From positions 73,773,635 through 73,837,634 of the forward strand of contig CM017556.1 in NCBI GenBank assembly GCA_007844125.1: a DNA stretch of 64,000 bases, read 5' to 3'. The translations under genes were made by a program, and so were the position numbers. Shown one piece after another: positions 24,923-37,571 of this stretch (position 1 is its first letter; every line of letters starts with the position of its first letter). The notes beneath the pieces are model-generated. The model did not search any database. It saw only the letters and a list, made by a program, of their open reading frames with translations, and was not told the DNA's origin. Origin of the DNA: Sinonovacula constricta. Its lineage: Eukaryota; Mollusca; Bivalvia; Cardiida; Solecurtidae.

Positions 24923-26600
24923 ATTGTGTATTTTTTCAATTGCTGTTTGAGATACAGATTGTGGCTTCTTATATAAAAATAACAGGCATCATTATACATT
25001 GCACCTTAACGAAATAAAGACGTTTTATATTGTTGTGAAATTACAACAAACGTAGACCAAGACGTCAATACGTGAAGGATACCTACTAGCAATATTACCA
25101 GTCTCAGGTGGTTCAAATTTCAACGCACAATGACTGAAATATATTCCCAGAGTGGGACGTTAACGTATGAAAGCTGTTTGCTGTATAATAGCTGTTCACT
25201 CCTTTCTTGTTCCTCCCCATTTAACCGATGGAAATTTATCGCACCTTATTTCTTTTAGCTAAAAACTTGTCTAAAAACAACATCGGCACGTTGGGTCTGA
25301 AGCTTATATTTCGTATATGTCTTTAGTTCACAAACGAATAAAATACAGCCAGAAGATTTATCTCAGAGCATTCACACATGTGAAGTAAATAAAACGGCTT
25401 TAATGAAACCGTATCTCTGATTTGTTGTTTCCAACGAAAGATCAACATGTCGACATGTTTCCCTTTTGTACCACAAAATTGGAAACTGTTTTACAAGGAC
25501 TAAGAACGGACAGTATTCACATACATTTGCACTTACCCACTGAATCCAGGGGAAGATTCCGTTGGAATACATGACTGTATTACGTGGCAACATACCGGAT
25601 AAACAAAAGAACCGACAGACCGATGTGAAAAGATTATAAGGTGGTTTCCGACAGTTTGTGGCATTGTCTTTTTTCTCTAATGCAACTAAATAAATTATTG
25701 TTACCCGAATAACTCTCACGAAACGCTGGTTATTTGTGTCCTACATCCACGTGAAAAGTAAAGCATAACATCTTACCTGTCAATACAATAATTTCCTATC
25801 CGAGCCACGCTGCACTGTTAACATTTTGTTATATTTAAGAAACCCCAATGTGATTGATTGTTTATTATTGGGATTATGTTAATGATTATCCGTTAAATCA
25901 GCTCTTGCATCAATAACAGTTTTAGTTATTCTCTTTCGTGCTTATTTATAAATTTAAAAATAATTGTAATTTACAGCATTGTGTATTACAGTTTGAACTA
26001 TCTTGAAGAAATGTTGTATGTCGTTACATGTTTTAGATATAGGCAAGCTAGCGGATACTCCTTTAAGACGAGTGTAAGATGAAAACATCAGGAAGTAGGT
26101 TAACGTATATCGATGAGCTATATTATATGTAAAATTTATTTGATTTATTAATAATAGTCTTATAAATTTGTATTAAAATGATATAGTTGGTTTTTTTAAT
26201 AAAAGGGATTGTTTCGTTTAATAATATTACAATAAATGCAAACTAAACGCAATGCGGCCGACAATGTTCACTTTGTCACACTTTTTTCACTATTTACCTT
26301 TAACTGTTCCATTTATTCCCTTTTATACCTACGTTACAAACGGATTCACACACAAAGGGGATCTTTTGTGTGTAGAACGTGCCGAGCATGTCGAACGTGA
26401 TACACATATTGGATAAACCGACATGTGCAGAATAACTGCCCGAACAACTTTAAGACCACACTATCTTTTGATAACAGCCAATAATTAGAATAAACTGAAA
26501 CTAATTAAATTAAAAACAAAATCGTTTACGTCATTTCACCGACTATCGATTGGCAATAGTTATCGTAGTCTATCGATTTCCCCCTGTAATGCCATGCATG
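21540..26600 (+). repeat. Large paralogous block, copy 1, middle part (partner 53690-57360)
   Basis: Collinear match in the same orientation. Anchors: ACCAGGAAGTGT (21618 / 53728), CTCGCCTCAGCCAATGTAAC (21846 / 53945), CATATAAGGCTTCTT (22743 / 54951), GATTGGCCATAAGTCACACC (23029 / 55249), TTCAATAAATATATATTTCA (23671 / 55725), CCAAGACGTCAATACGTGAAGG (25059 / 56548), and ATCGTTTACGTC (26521 / 57290). A stretch at about 25260-26270 has no convincing partner. The 115-codon minus-strand frame at 25372-25719 lies in that unmatched part and resembles no known protein. No open frame is conserved between copies. Confidence 0.75.
24879..24920 (+). repeat. Microsatellite (TG)n
   Basis: About 20 TG units with one interruption (TGCG). 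There is no equivalent array at the paralogous place in copy 2. Confidence 0.95.
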
Positions 26601-28789
26601 TGAATACTATTGTTATGTGCCTTTTCAAACTGGTATATATTTCAATGCCCATAACACTCTGTCAAATTTCCTTATAAGAGTAAGCTAGCGCATGATATTT
26701 AACAATGCATCTTGTTGTTATCCTGATATAAGCGCAGTTTGGATGCAACATAATGTTTTGGAATATTTTACTTGGTATAAAAATGATGAATACTTTCCAA
26801 AAGCGGATGGTAAAGATTATAACCTCGTCAGACTGGAGATATGCAGATCATGGATGCTCTTCAGTGTTGGTGATCCAGTTTCTTCTTCATTTCTGCCAGT
26901 TTGCTTCCCATTTTGGTAATTGTAACACATGGTACCTTGCATAGAACAATTCTCGAATGCTTCAAAGATACATTTGAGTTGCAAAATTGACCGCTTTTAC
27001 AGGTCAAGTTCATAACATATGTACCCAGTATTACATGTCAATGAGAAATGTCAGCATGTGCTTTTTGCTAATAATGAAACACAGTAGTGCCATTCACCCT
27101 TCGTTGATTGGCTCGAAAAAGACATCTAATGTTATGTTTGGTTGGATTAAATAAAAGAGTTTTAGTAAATTCTATCTTAGGTGCCGAATCATCTATACTA
27201 ACAGATGATTAACATGTTAAACGATTCCATTCTAATCAAACTTTCCCCATATTGTCGTAATGGGCTGCTTAAAGTAAATGAACAGTGATTTCAAGTTTCA
27301 AATTCTTGAAACAGTTGTTGCAATATGTGTCCTGCTTAGACAATGATATAAGTTTGAAAACTCCTTTGCACGAGTGCAGTGACTTTTTTTTAATAAAATT
27401 GTATCTTATTAATAGATTTTATCTTTTGTTACCTTGCCTTTAGCTTTTAAGCGATATTAAGGTTTTCAATTATGTGAAGGAATAAGATGTATACACGTGC
27501 CCAGCAACTATATATAATTAAAGCCCAAATGTTAATTGATGGGGTAAAGGATTCGTGATAATTGTGTTAATATGTTTGTATTTTGCTGCCTATCTGAGAT
27601 ATTTCTATATATAGATAGTAACCTAAATTATGATAACCATTAACCATTAACCCAGTCCTGTCATCTGGATGAATAGCTATATATATAACTACAATGAATT
27701 GATTTCTTGTTTGTGGAGATTACGTAACAGTTTGTTTACTAGCTGTTATTTTAAATTATTTTTTTTTATTTCCACTTGACAGGGAAAATATTTTGTGGTG
27801 ATAACTGCACAGATGCGATAATATAACTGAGTATATATAAGTATAGAAATAAAACGCTAAATTGTATTCTTATATTTTCTTTCTGTGTATATGGTACTTG
27901 CCTTCAATAAGTAATATTTTTCTTTCTGTTATTTCCTTGTTCTGATGACCTTACATGCCATGTAAACATATATAAATGTATTCATATACGTTTCAGACGT
28001 ACGTCTGTACGTTCAAACCTATCCTATTTTCCAACATGCAGACGGGGACTAACACTATATTGGACCATAGATGAGCCTTTGCATTATGATAAGGTAAAGA
28101 TGTGTATCTAAAATCGGCAGATGCCAATCTTATATGCTCTATGTATATATACTTTGATTGTCTTCTATATGTGACTCTAAGCCTGGAGTTTTCTGCTGTT
28201 TTTAATTGTTAGGTACCGAATTGTATGTAACAATAACATATATATATATATATATGCTTGAAAACTTCCTGCAATGAAGGCACACATACTAAGGATGCTG
28301 AAACAATTAAAAAATAAAATCGTGCTCTACAAGAACAAATCAGACTTTTTCTGACAGTTTTGTCTGATGCCGGCAATTTTATCTGGATTCCTACCGCAGG
28401 GATCAGACTACGATCTCATTTGTATGTAATCGATTAAAATATGTTTGACAAGCCGTTATGCCCTTGTCTCATAAAAATGAGAGATATCATTACATTGAAA
28501 CAAATGGTGGTCGGCAAAACGCTTAATCGATAGTGGGGTGTTTTACAACGTGTCGTTAGGAATGAGTACCAATGAAGAAAATGAATAAGAAAAGAATTTA
28601 GTAAAACATTAAATTCACTAATTCTAGACGTTTGTTTTATATATGGAAATGATAGTAACATAATGATATATTAAATAAAAAATAGAAGTTTAAATGCTCA
28701 ATAATAGGCTTCGTATGTCTGAATCCCAGAGATTTGCTTAGAGTCAAAAATTTGACTGTATATATAATGAATGAGACTAAAGACGTTAT

Positions 28790-28998
28790 TCCTATATTGG
28801 TGTTTACCTTTTTGTTTCTTTTCGGCCCTTTTGCCGATTGACCGTTCCAAGGCGGTAACTGGTGGTTTTTCTTTATGTGTGCTATGTCTCGTCTCTGTGT
28901 TTTTGTCACATTACATTTACCCTGTTTGCCTTTGTCTACTGGTAGATAAAATTTAAATATCTGTGGAAATTTTGATAGGACCTTGTCTTATTTACCTA
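28790..28998 (+). mobile_element. Core-retroposon family 2 copy
   Basis: Core GCCGATTGACCGTTCCAAGG, body GTCTCGTCTCTGTGTTTTTG and TACCCTGTTTGCCTTTGTC, and tail TTGATAGGACCTTGTCTTAT. The 5' part is truncated just upstream of the core. Confidence 0.75.
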
Positions 28999-30596
28999 TT
29001 GTTATTTATCCAATCTAGAGCCTTTTATCGAAATAGTATGTTATTAATGTGTCCAGATTTACCCGATAAGTACAACTAAATAGAATAAGGGGGTGGGGGG
29101 TGGGGCTCTGTGTGTGTGTGTGTTTATTATACAAATAAAGACTTGTTTTAAGGACCTGTGTATTGTGATATTGACGATGTTCGATGTAAATATCACATTA
29201 ACCAGGTCCGCAAAACTATTTATTGACGGAAACATAAGTCTTTACTTGTTATACCAGATACCCTATTAAATAATACTGCCATTGTTGTTTTTGTACAAGA
29301 GCCATAGCGCTTCTAATTTTAAAATACAACTTTCAAAGATATCGATCCCAATCGCGTTCATTTCCTTTTTCAATTTTTCCCTGACAGATAATCACGAAAA
29401 GCATTCACTGCTACCGAGGTTACACATTTTGTTCTTTACTATGTTACTTTTACCTCTAATGTTATCAAATCATCATCAGACACATAGACACACTGTCGAC
29501 TTCTTTTATCAGACGCCATGTTGTCAATATTCTGTTCTCGGTTCTCACGTGAACACATTCTCAATTCAATATCACTTCATATTGACCCGCACATGACCAG
29601 AGCTTGACAAATGAAAACGTATTAAATTCAAAGTGTTTGTAAATTTACGAGTTTAATAAGGCGAATAATCACTACCACTACTTAATTGGAAATACTCTTA
29701 CTGGCGCAAGGTTATTATAATTAATTATTTATTATTCTACTTATTATCTTATGCCTGCCCTATACTTATCTATTAAATAATGATCAGCGACATTGGCCTA
29801 CCAGGCTCCGACAGTTTACTTGCAACATTTCCTTGACAATCGCAATTTCGTGTCAAATAGTGTTTTCCTGTTTATATGATGTTGTCATCTATTAATTCAC
29901 TTTTAGCCAGGAAGTTTATAAAATGCCTTAAATGCATAAGTAGCGTCCATTTTTACTCGCCTGGAATTAAAAAGGCAGACAAATGTGTAATTTCATTATT
30001 GACATCTTCTAGAAAAACAAACACTTTGCATGGAAACTGATCGTCAAATGGCACCGGACTGTAAAAGAAGAAAGGAGTCATACTCTTCAAGCGATATTAC
30101 AATTCATATGCAGACGGTTTGTACTTGAACCAACAATGGTTCCAGAAGTATATAGCTCCAGGCATCATGCTTGCTATCAAAAGCTTTGTACTGCTTTCTT
30201 GATCTTTGCCATTTAGGAGGATAGGTATCAATGATACAATTTATCTCTTAGCTAATAAACTGTCTGACTTAGACCCGCTAGATGTGTCTGCATTGATATA
30301 AGGTATTTAACGCAGAAAGAAATTATAATCAGTAGACATAGCGACCCTAAGATGTACAGATAGGACTGGAAAAGCTCGAAACCAGTGGAAAACATATAAG
30401 GCATCGTCCGATTCCATTGTATAGGAGAGGAAAATATATGTTATTGGCGTACAAACAATTGACCAGTACGGCCTATAGCTATTATAATAAAAATATGAGC
30501 ATTACACCTTACAAAACAAAACAAAACACGATCTGGTTATTTTAGCAATTTCTATTGTGAAAGTTGCCTTTGTTTAATCAATGTTTGCAATAGATA

Positions 30597-31090
30597 AATA
30601 AGAAAAGGTCCTATCAAAATTTCTACAGATGTTTAAATTAAGTCTACCTCTAGACTAATGCAAACAGGTAAAATGTACATGTGACAAATCAAAGAGACGA
30701 GACAAAACACACAAAAGAAAAAACAAACATCAGTTACTGCCTTGGAACGGTCTGTCGGCAAAAGGACCGACTGGGGTGCCTAAACCTGGCGTGTAGAGCG
30801 CTCCAACCTATCACTTCCTGAAGGTAATCAAACAGTGTCAATAAAAATATCCCGTCAAAGTGAAACAACTAACTGTAAACATCTGCATCGAAAGTTAAAA
30901 TAGATACAATGAACTTATATACATATGAAATGTCTAGTAATAAAATAATCAAAATATGTACAGTATGTACGATAGATAAAAGCCTCCGTAACCTAAACAT
31001 TCCAAATAAGAGAGTAGTTTGAAATAAAACAGCCAAAGCGCTGTAATAAGAACAATTTAATGACGTCATACAATGCCATGACGTCATATG
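30597..31090 (-). mobile_element. Core-retroposon family 2, long copy shared by all block copies
   Basis: The tail is at the left (AATAAGAAAAGGTCCTATCA). The core follows (GGAACGGTCTGTCGGCAAAA, GAGCGCTCCAACC), and then an upstream part ending in two TGACGTCA octamers (31061-31068 and 31079-31086). Recognisable relics lie at the matching positions of the other two block copies (40930-41200 and 63890-64000), so the insertion predates the block duplications. Confidence 0.65.
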
Positions 31091-31189
31091 TCAAAAGTGT
31101 CAAATCTAAATGTAAAAAATACGAAAGAAATCATTGAATTTTAGAAAACAACCCAAAACCAACAAAATAAAATGTAGTATTGTTAGGAG

Positions 31190-31629
31190 TTAAAGGTTCA
31201 TAACTTTTCAATTTTAGTGCAAACTCGTGCTTACCTTGTAAATTGTGATATGTAAATACCATATGAGGTAGCACGAGGTGAACCATCAAGGTATGGATAA
31301 TTCACAATTCTTAAGCTGAAGACATCTCTCTTGTCATAGATTTTAGTAGAGACGTTGTGATTGGAAATAGCGATCCCAATGTCTAGAAATGCTGCATTTA
31401 AATGTCAGTTATTTGCTTTAATAAAGAGAAGTTCTGGAGGGTAAATCAGATGGACCATTTGAGAAAAGAAAGGATTATCTATAGTTAGAATATCGTCAAG
31501 ATAGCGTAACGTTAGATTGAAAGCCTCTATAATGCGGCTTTTGTTAGAAGGGGATAAAGTTAACATGAAATCACGTCCAAAGCAGTATACAAACAAATCT
31601 GCAGTTAATGGTGCACAGTTGGTTACCAT
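31190..31629 (-). pseudogene. Reverse-transcriptase-like fragment
   Basis: Minus-strand frame from 31629 with TNCAPLTADLFVYCF, then RYLDDILTID (a Y-x-D-D catalytic motif of reverse transcriptases) and IYPPELLFIKAN. After a frameshift near 31400, the sequence NAAFLDIGIAISN and STKIYDKRDVF continues, followed by PYLDGSPRATSYGIYISQ, with a stop inside the next segment (ARVCTK). The pattern matches a group of invertebrate RT-domain proteins known from many uncharacterised bivalve and coral entries. Assignment to a particular retroelement order (perhaps Penelope-like) is uncertain. Neither the RT N-terminus nor a downstream endonuclease is present. It is a decayed fragment. Confidence 0.7.
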
Positions 31630-31817
31630 AGATTATCTCACGTGCTTAGAGGGCTGCCACATACTTATAATGAGAAATATGCTGTTTTGATTTGCAGGTA
31701 AGAACTTAAGAGTTGTCATTGAAGAGTTAAACATGTAGACATGTAGGTACTCAATGATGTTAAATATTACCTTCAACTTTGATTGTCCCACTTTATTTAG
31801 AAATGACTAACTATTGT

Positions 31818-31998
31818 TAAGAATATATAAAACAAAGTCCTATGAGCATTGCAACATATACAACAATTGAAAAGACACAGGACCAAGGTATTTACATGCA
31901 CGCCAAATATATAAGTAAGAACAAATCTGTGATGAGTAATTTAACATTAAGAGCAAACCCGACAGTTACTCCCTTGGAACGATCAGTCGGCAATATGA
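31818..31998 (-). mobile_element. Core-retroposon family 1, 5'-truncated copy
   Basis: The constant 3' end is at the left (TAAGAATATATAAAACAAAG). The copy breaks off within the core after GATCAGTCGGCAATATG. It belongs to the same subtype as the copies at 1845 and 41481 (ACAGGACCAAGGTATTTACA). Confidence 0.78.
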
Positions 31999-32039
31999 CA
32001 ATAGTCAAAGTCTAAATTTTACATAACCTTCTGAAAGCC

Positions 32040-35000
32040 ATTGTAAATTCAAGGTTTATATGACAAATAAAACTCGAAACTTCGATTTTGATTTCGTTAC
32101 CTAAACTATTTTTCCTTTTGCTTTAAGCATTGTACTCTAAAATATACCCCTAACCTTAACCCTATATTACGATTTTTATACAAAAAGGAACCGAATTGGT
32201 CTAAATAGCGAGGTTATCGACAGTGCTGTTTTTCCTTGACTTTTACAAAATTATTTGAAAATAAGTATAAGAATACGGTTAAAGATGCTCAAAAAGGCTT
32301 CAGTTTGAAGCAGGCTTCATAGCGCATGTTTTGAACATTCGCTAAATTGGTATTTATGCATCACTTTCTGAAATTTTAACAGGCAAACCAAAACAAGATG
32401 CAATACGTCTAACATTTCAGGTTGATGCCTAAATCACTCCGTGAAATCATAACTTGTCCCTATTGACTGGTTTGCATCGTTGCTACAATAGTTCTTCAAT
32501 TACCCAATGTAATAACTGAACGAATAAAATATAGAAACCTTTTGTGAGAATTAGTTTAATTAAATCAATCAAAATTTAAGTGAAGAATTTGATTTACGCC
32601 TCAGAGCCTTCAATGCCTCCTAATGCCATAATACCTTAATTATCGACCACTGTCTTTAGCTGTTAGAACGTCGCACGAGCTTACCATGAATCTAAGTGAT
32701 CAATGTCTTGACAACTGAAAAAAATGTTTAAATGGAAACAACAATAATGCATTCAATAACATGACCAGATAACAACTGCCGGGAAAAAAGTCTTTGCACC
32801 GACATTCTGGTAAGCTTTGCTGAAGAATATATGGATTTCAAGAATGTGTATCATTACATATTCAATGGTTCAAAACAAGCCACTTTCGTGGATTTCACAT
32901 TGTACACTTTTTTGATACATAAAAAGATATAATTATTCAAATAAATATATACAGAGATATATAGATGTAAAGTGTGGAATGTAAATGCAGGTATCTCGAT
33001 CTTCACGTAGAACCTTCGCTTGTCAGCAATGTTTTAAAAGTAGTCCATTTGCATAATGATTATTGAACATGATTATTTTATAGGGTTACACAATGCTTAT
33101 CTGTCGAATTCGAACACACTTGATGAAATCTGATGTGACTTAAATAACTTTTAGCAGATGTTGTAATTCGGAAATTGCCTACTGAAAAGTCTCCCTTTAC
33201 AAGCTCCCTGATACCGTATATCTTCACAAACAACGGTATCTGTTTACAACAATGCAGAAATATCACTTACTCCTTGTGTAGTTCCTAAAAAAGATTGTCA
33301 ATGTTGATTCACGATCTGTCGGGCCGTAGTATAAACTATTTGTATCTAAGGGTCAGCTTTGTTTAATCAAAGACTTAGCTAGCACATGATATTTGACAAT
33401 GTGTCGTGTTATTAGGATGACAGGAGTGTAGTTTTAGTAAAATATTATCACATGGAGTATTTTACTTGGTGTGTTGATATTAAATATTGTAAAATCGTCA
33501 GACTGGAGATGTGCAGATCTTTAATAGCATTCAGTGTAATCTATCGTTTTTGCATTTCCACATTTCTCCCTTTGGTAATTGTGTTTTGTTATACCTTGCA
33601 CAGAAAAAATGTAAAATGCTTCAAAGATACATTTTAGTTGCAAAATTCATCTCCGATAAGGGACCTTGAGTTTTAATAAACTATTAACGGTTAGATGATA
33701 AGAAAATATCCCAGCAATTATGTTTTATGGTTAAACGTTTATTGATGGAGTAAAGTATACGTGTCAATGTTTTTGTTTTGTCGGCTTTCTGTGTATTTGT
33801 ATTTGTAGATCGTTAGTAACATAATGTTTGATGTTGACCTTCAACCCAGTTCTGAAATCTAATTGAATAACTGTATAGAACTAGAAGGACATAATTATTT
33901 TAGAGATTCTTCGGGAAGCTTAAGCGGTTTTTTCTTTTTTGTGTAGGTTATTTAACTGTTTATTTACTTAACTTTATAACTTTTAACATAAGGTCTCATT
34001 TACACTTGGTAGGAAAACACTCTGTGGTAGTCATTGCATATATGCCACAGTATTGCTGAGTACATAAGTAAAGAAAAAAAACTCATCTTATTTGTCTTTC
34101 CTTTTTGCTCTGTGTAAACGGTACGTATGTTTCTAACTTTCTTCTTCTAATCACATTCTAATGACATTGAAAATGATCGACAGTGTGCAAGGTACATTTT
34201 TATATAATCAGGATCTACATTTTGTTTCAAAATGTGACTATCCATTCAAATTTTAATTATGTTTCATGTCATGTAAAACATATTTAAATATATTAGTGTA
34301 CTTATTGCTATACAAGTATGTTCCAACCTTTTCCAACATGCAGACTATGACTAACATGCATGTGACCATAGAGAAACCCTTGCATTTCCTTTCGGTAACT
34401 TTTTAAAATAATCGGCAGTTGCCACTTTTCGTGTATATAACATTTGGTCTTCTATATGTGAACCTTTCGCATGTAGTATTTCTGTTGCTTTTTAGCGATA
34501 AATGCCATGTTGTATGTTGTATGTGTATGTTATGCACCAACAGTTGTATTATATATGCTTGTATTTTTGTGTATGGAAGACAATGAAGGTATACATATTT
34601 AACATGCTGAAACAATTAAACAAAAACTCGTGCTATACAAGAACAAATCAGACTCCGTCTGACAGTATTGTCTGACGGCGGCAACTTTATCTGAATTCAT
34701 ACCGCCGTGAACATTTGTATGTAATCAATTAAAATATATTTGACAAGCTGCCAATTCGTTCTTCACTTGTGTCATAACAATAAGAGATATAATTACATTT
34801 AGAAGCCTTTGAAGCAAATGGTGGCCGGCAGAACATTTAATCGATGGTGTTGCGTATTACAGTGTTAGTTACAATGAGTATAAATAAATGAAGAAAATAA
34901 GAACAGAATTCAGTAAAAATTCCAACACGCGTCGTTCAGATTTGTTTGTGTCTCTAATATGACATTAATTTTGATAAAATAATTATATTTAAAGTATACA

Positions 35001-35967
35001 GAAATTAACGAATTTAAATCTGCTAAGACTATGTGTTCATCAATACATTTTCCAGGACAATATGGCAGTTTTAAACCCTCTTCTCTCCATTAAAATGTTT
35101 CGCTTGTCTGAATCCCTTTGATTTGCTTAGAACTAGCAATTTACCTCCGTCTGTCTGTCTCTCTCTCCCTCTCTCTGTGTATTGGTGTTCAACTTCTTCC
35201 TTAATTTACCCAATAAAGACCATTTTATGTAAGACGTCTATTATGTATTGCACACCCTTAATGCAGCTATGATAGAATGAGATGAAGGTGTTGATAGCGA
35301 GTTATTTAAATAATACAAATACTTATACAGTACTTATTTGGATACCACTCAAACCCGCAAGATTTGTATTATTATATGCCTTATACTTGTCTATTAATAA
35401 TACCAGTACGCTTATCAGCGACAATGGCTGACTAGGCGCCGACATTTATACTTGCAACCTTTTCTTGACAATCGCTTTTTCAAATTCAGTTTGCCATTTA
35501 TAGGATAGTGTCGTCTATAAATGCAATTATAGGAAGATAAGTTTATATGATGCATTGAATGCATAAGTCACGTTTTGTGACTGATATGAAATTAAAAAGA
35601 CAATGTTTTTGCTTTACTGGCATCTTAAAGAAAAACAGTTTGCATACGATCGGAGATGTAATGTACAATTGACATTACCAATCGGACATAGACTGTTTTT
35701 ACTTGAACGAACTATGGTTACAGAAGTAGATAGCTCTTGGCATCTGGCTCGCTATCAATAGCTTTGTACTTCTTCTTGATCTTTGCCATTTAGGGTGATT
35801 GCTTTATGTCAAACCATTTTTCTCGTAACTAACACTTTATCTGACCTTCACCCAGCATATGTGTCTGAAGCTGATATTAGGTATTCAATTCACAGAGACA
35901 ACCACAACCAGTAGGCATGCCGTCTGTAAAAGTAACCGAGAAGAATGGATAAGTTCCAAACAAGTTG
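32040..35967 (+). repeat. Large paralogous block, copy Q
   Basis: 32040-33370 matches 59750-61180 (for example CGCTAAATTGGTATTTATGC at 32340 / 60088, and CAAAACAAGATGCA at 32390 / 60139). 33370-35960 matches both 26640-30390 and 61180-63410. The block resumes after the two insertions at 36780-36946 and 40643-41300. No coding capacity is conserved among the three copies. Confidence 0.72.
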
Positions 35968-36779
35968 AATAAGAATATATGACAAAGTCCTATGAGCATT
36001 GCAACATATACCAAATTCCGAAAAGGCACAGAACAAAGGTATTTCACATGCAAGGCAAGCGAAAAGTAAGAACAAATTTGTGATGAGTCATTTAACGAAA
36101 AGAGCAAACCCGACAGTTTCCGCCTTGGAACGGTCAGTCGGCAATATGGACCGACTGGGGTGCTTAAACCGGTTTTACAGAGCTCTAACCTCGCACTTCC
36201 TGAAGAGTTTCTCAAATGCAAGCAATGAAAAAAACACGATCTATTTGAAAACAAAGTGTCCATGCGCTGATATTTTCTATTCGTTATGACGAAAGCAGTG
36301 ACGTCATTGAAAAATAATGTCCACATAGTGTTTAGAAAAGAATATGGTATTATTTTGATTTGAAAAACTACACAAAAATGGTTGACTATAAATAAAATTA
36401 ACTTTCTGAATCATGAACAAACATGACCAGAGACGGATAAATGGTTGTAACATCCTGTTCATGTGAAGATGGAATTGAAGAACCAAAGTTCAATGTCCAT
36501 CAAAGGAAGTACACCTATCAACCCTTATAGGATGAATTAAATGACAACATAGATTACATGCACGGGGAGATTTTTTACGACCGCCACACTGCACAAGTAA
36601 CATTGTTGTGATCATGAATAAGAATATACATGACAAAGTCCTATGAGCATTGCAACATATACCAAATTCCGAAAAGGCACAGAACAAAGGTATTTCACAT
36701 GCAAGGCAAGCGAAAAGTAAGAACAAATTTGTGATGAGTCATTTAACGAAAAGAGCAAACCCGACAGTTTCCGCCTTGG
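35968..36779 (-). mobile_element. Core-retroposon family 1, dimeric copy
   Basis: The full-length unit occupies 35968-36616. A second, truncated unit of about 163 bp (36617-36779) follows head-to-tail and stops at GCCTTG. On the minus strand this is a partial unit followed by a full unit. The two 160-bp segments are nearly identical (TGACAAAGTCCTATGAGCAT, then AAAGGTATTTCACATGCAAG). The paralogous sites at about 30390 and 63425 lack the element, so it inserted after the block duplicated. TGACGTCA lies at 36299-36306. Frames of 96 and 149 codons within it are repeat-derived. Confidence 0.85.
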
Positions 36780-36959
36780 AACACTTATAAGGCTTGGTCC
36801 GATTTTATTTTATTGTAGAGGACAAATTATTGGCAATAAAACAAATACGTGCTTTAATTTCTTTATTAAAATAATTATGAGAATAACCCAATACATAAAA
36901 CAATTGTTAAGTCAAACACAGAAAACAACATCAGATTAATTTTAATACATAATCGAAAT

Positions 36960-37571
36960 TTGTGAAGTGGGCAGATTCTTCGTATCTGCACGGGAAATGA
37001 ACGACCACGCCATCCACGAGTTTCCCGCTGCCTTGCAGGTCGACCTTGGCTAGTCAAAGCCTATGGGAGTAAACCCAGATAGAAAATCCGGTACGGAGAC
37101 CCGTAGGCAAATTGCTGAGCTTTGCGATGCATTCTGGCACCTCCTGCATTTGCACGGGCCGTATCGGCTTACCTTTCCGCCGGACTCTGCCAGTAATGCC
37201 GAGAGGAGGATCCTGGCACTGGGCACTCTAGAATCTCCATACCACCAGCCTAGGCCTACACCTAAAGAGGTCACTCCAGCTTCGCTGTCTTAGCGAAGAC
37301 TCAACACGGCGAGCTGCAGACACCAGTTATAAGCCCAGGCTTGTTTGGCGTAGAGCCAGGCGCTAGGGGTTGCTCTCGACGGTGGGAGGGGTCTTTTGAC
37401 TCCAATGGGAAGTTACCGCCCTCCTCAACCAGCCCCCAGGAAATAAGGTTCTACTTCTCCACAACTTGCTTGCTTCATCTGGTGCTAGAAGGTTAGACAA
37501 AATCGACAGGCTTGATGTAAAATTGAACACCAGGCAAACATCGAAAGGCAAACGAAAAGAAACCACAAGCC
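36960..37571 (+). other. 5' untranslated region of the LINE
   Basis: GC-rich leader between the left target duplication and the first endonuclease codons. It has several short frames but no recognisable domain. It probably contains an internal promoter, as LINEs need one, but none can be located by eye. Confidence 0.5.

Larger units (their letters stand above)
26640..31150 (+). repeat. Large paralogous block, copy 1, right part (partners 33370-41300 and 61180-64000)
   Basis: Three-way match. The GCGCATGATATTTAACAATG region at 26690 matches 33383 and 61203. CTGGAGATATGCAGATC (26832) matches 33502 and 61355. GTGTCTGCATTGATATAAGGTATTTAA (30283) matches 35861 and 63306. ATATAAGGCATCGTCCGATT (30393) matches 36784 and 63428. 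Positions 27010-27400 are kept in the third copy only, and 28080-28600 in the second only, so the copies have lost different pieces. A decayed 75-codon frame at 26692-26919 is broken by stops in the third copy, which argues against coding function. Confidence 0.75.

Noticed and set aside
25372..25719. 115-codon minus-strand frame, the longest outside mobile elements
   Set aside because: No recognisable motif. It lies in a part without a partner in the second block copy, and the length is plausible by chance in 64 kb.
26692..26919. 75-codon frame partly mirrored at 33452-33637
   Set aside because: Similarity reflects the duplicated DNA block. The third copy at 61200-61450 has several stops and frameshifts in the same place.
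36080..36110. Hammerhead-like pattern (TGATGAG...CGAAA) in family 1, which with the dimer structure suggested a retrozyme
   Set aside because: The core cytosine before UGAUGA is replaced, stems I and III do not pair around a GUH site, and the GAAA is changed to CAATAA in several copies, so a ribozyme is not supported by eye.
35877..36326. Open frames of 96-149 codons inside family 1 retroposons, recurring at 20356-20655, 36490-36726, 51574-51777 and elsewhere
   Set aside because: They recur because the copies are similar. Reading frames are broken in several copies, both strands are partly open, and no protein family is recognisable, so they are not called as genes.
35968..36779. Reading the 160-bp direct repeats of the dimers as LTRs of a small LTR element
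   Set aside because: The repeats adjoin a full unit without a separate internal region. Their outer end differs among the three copies, and monomers with the same constant end exist.
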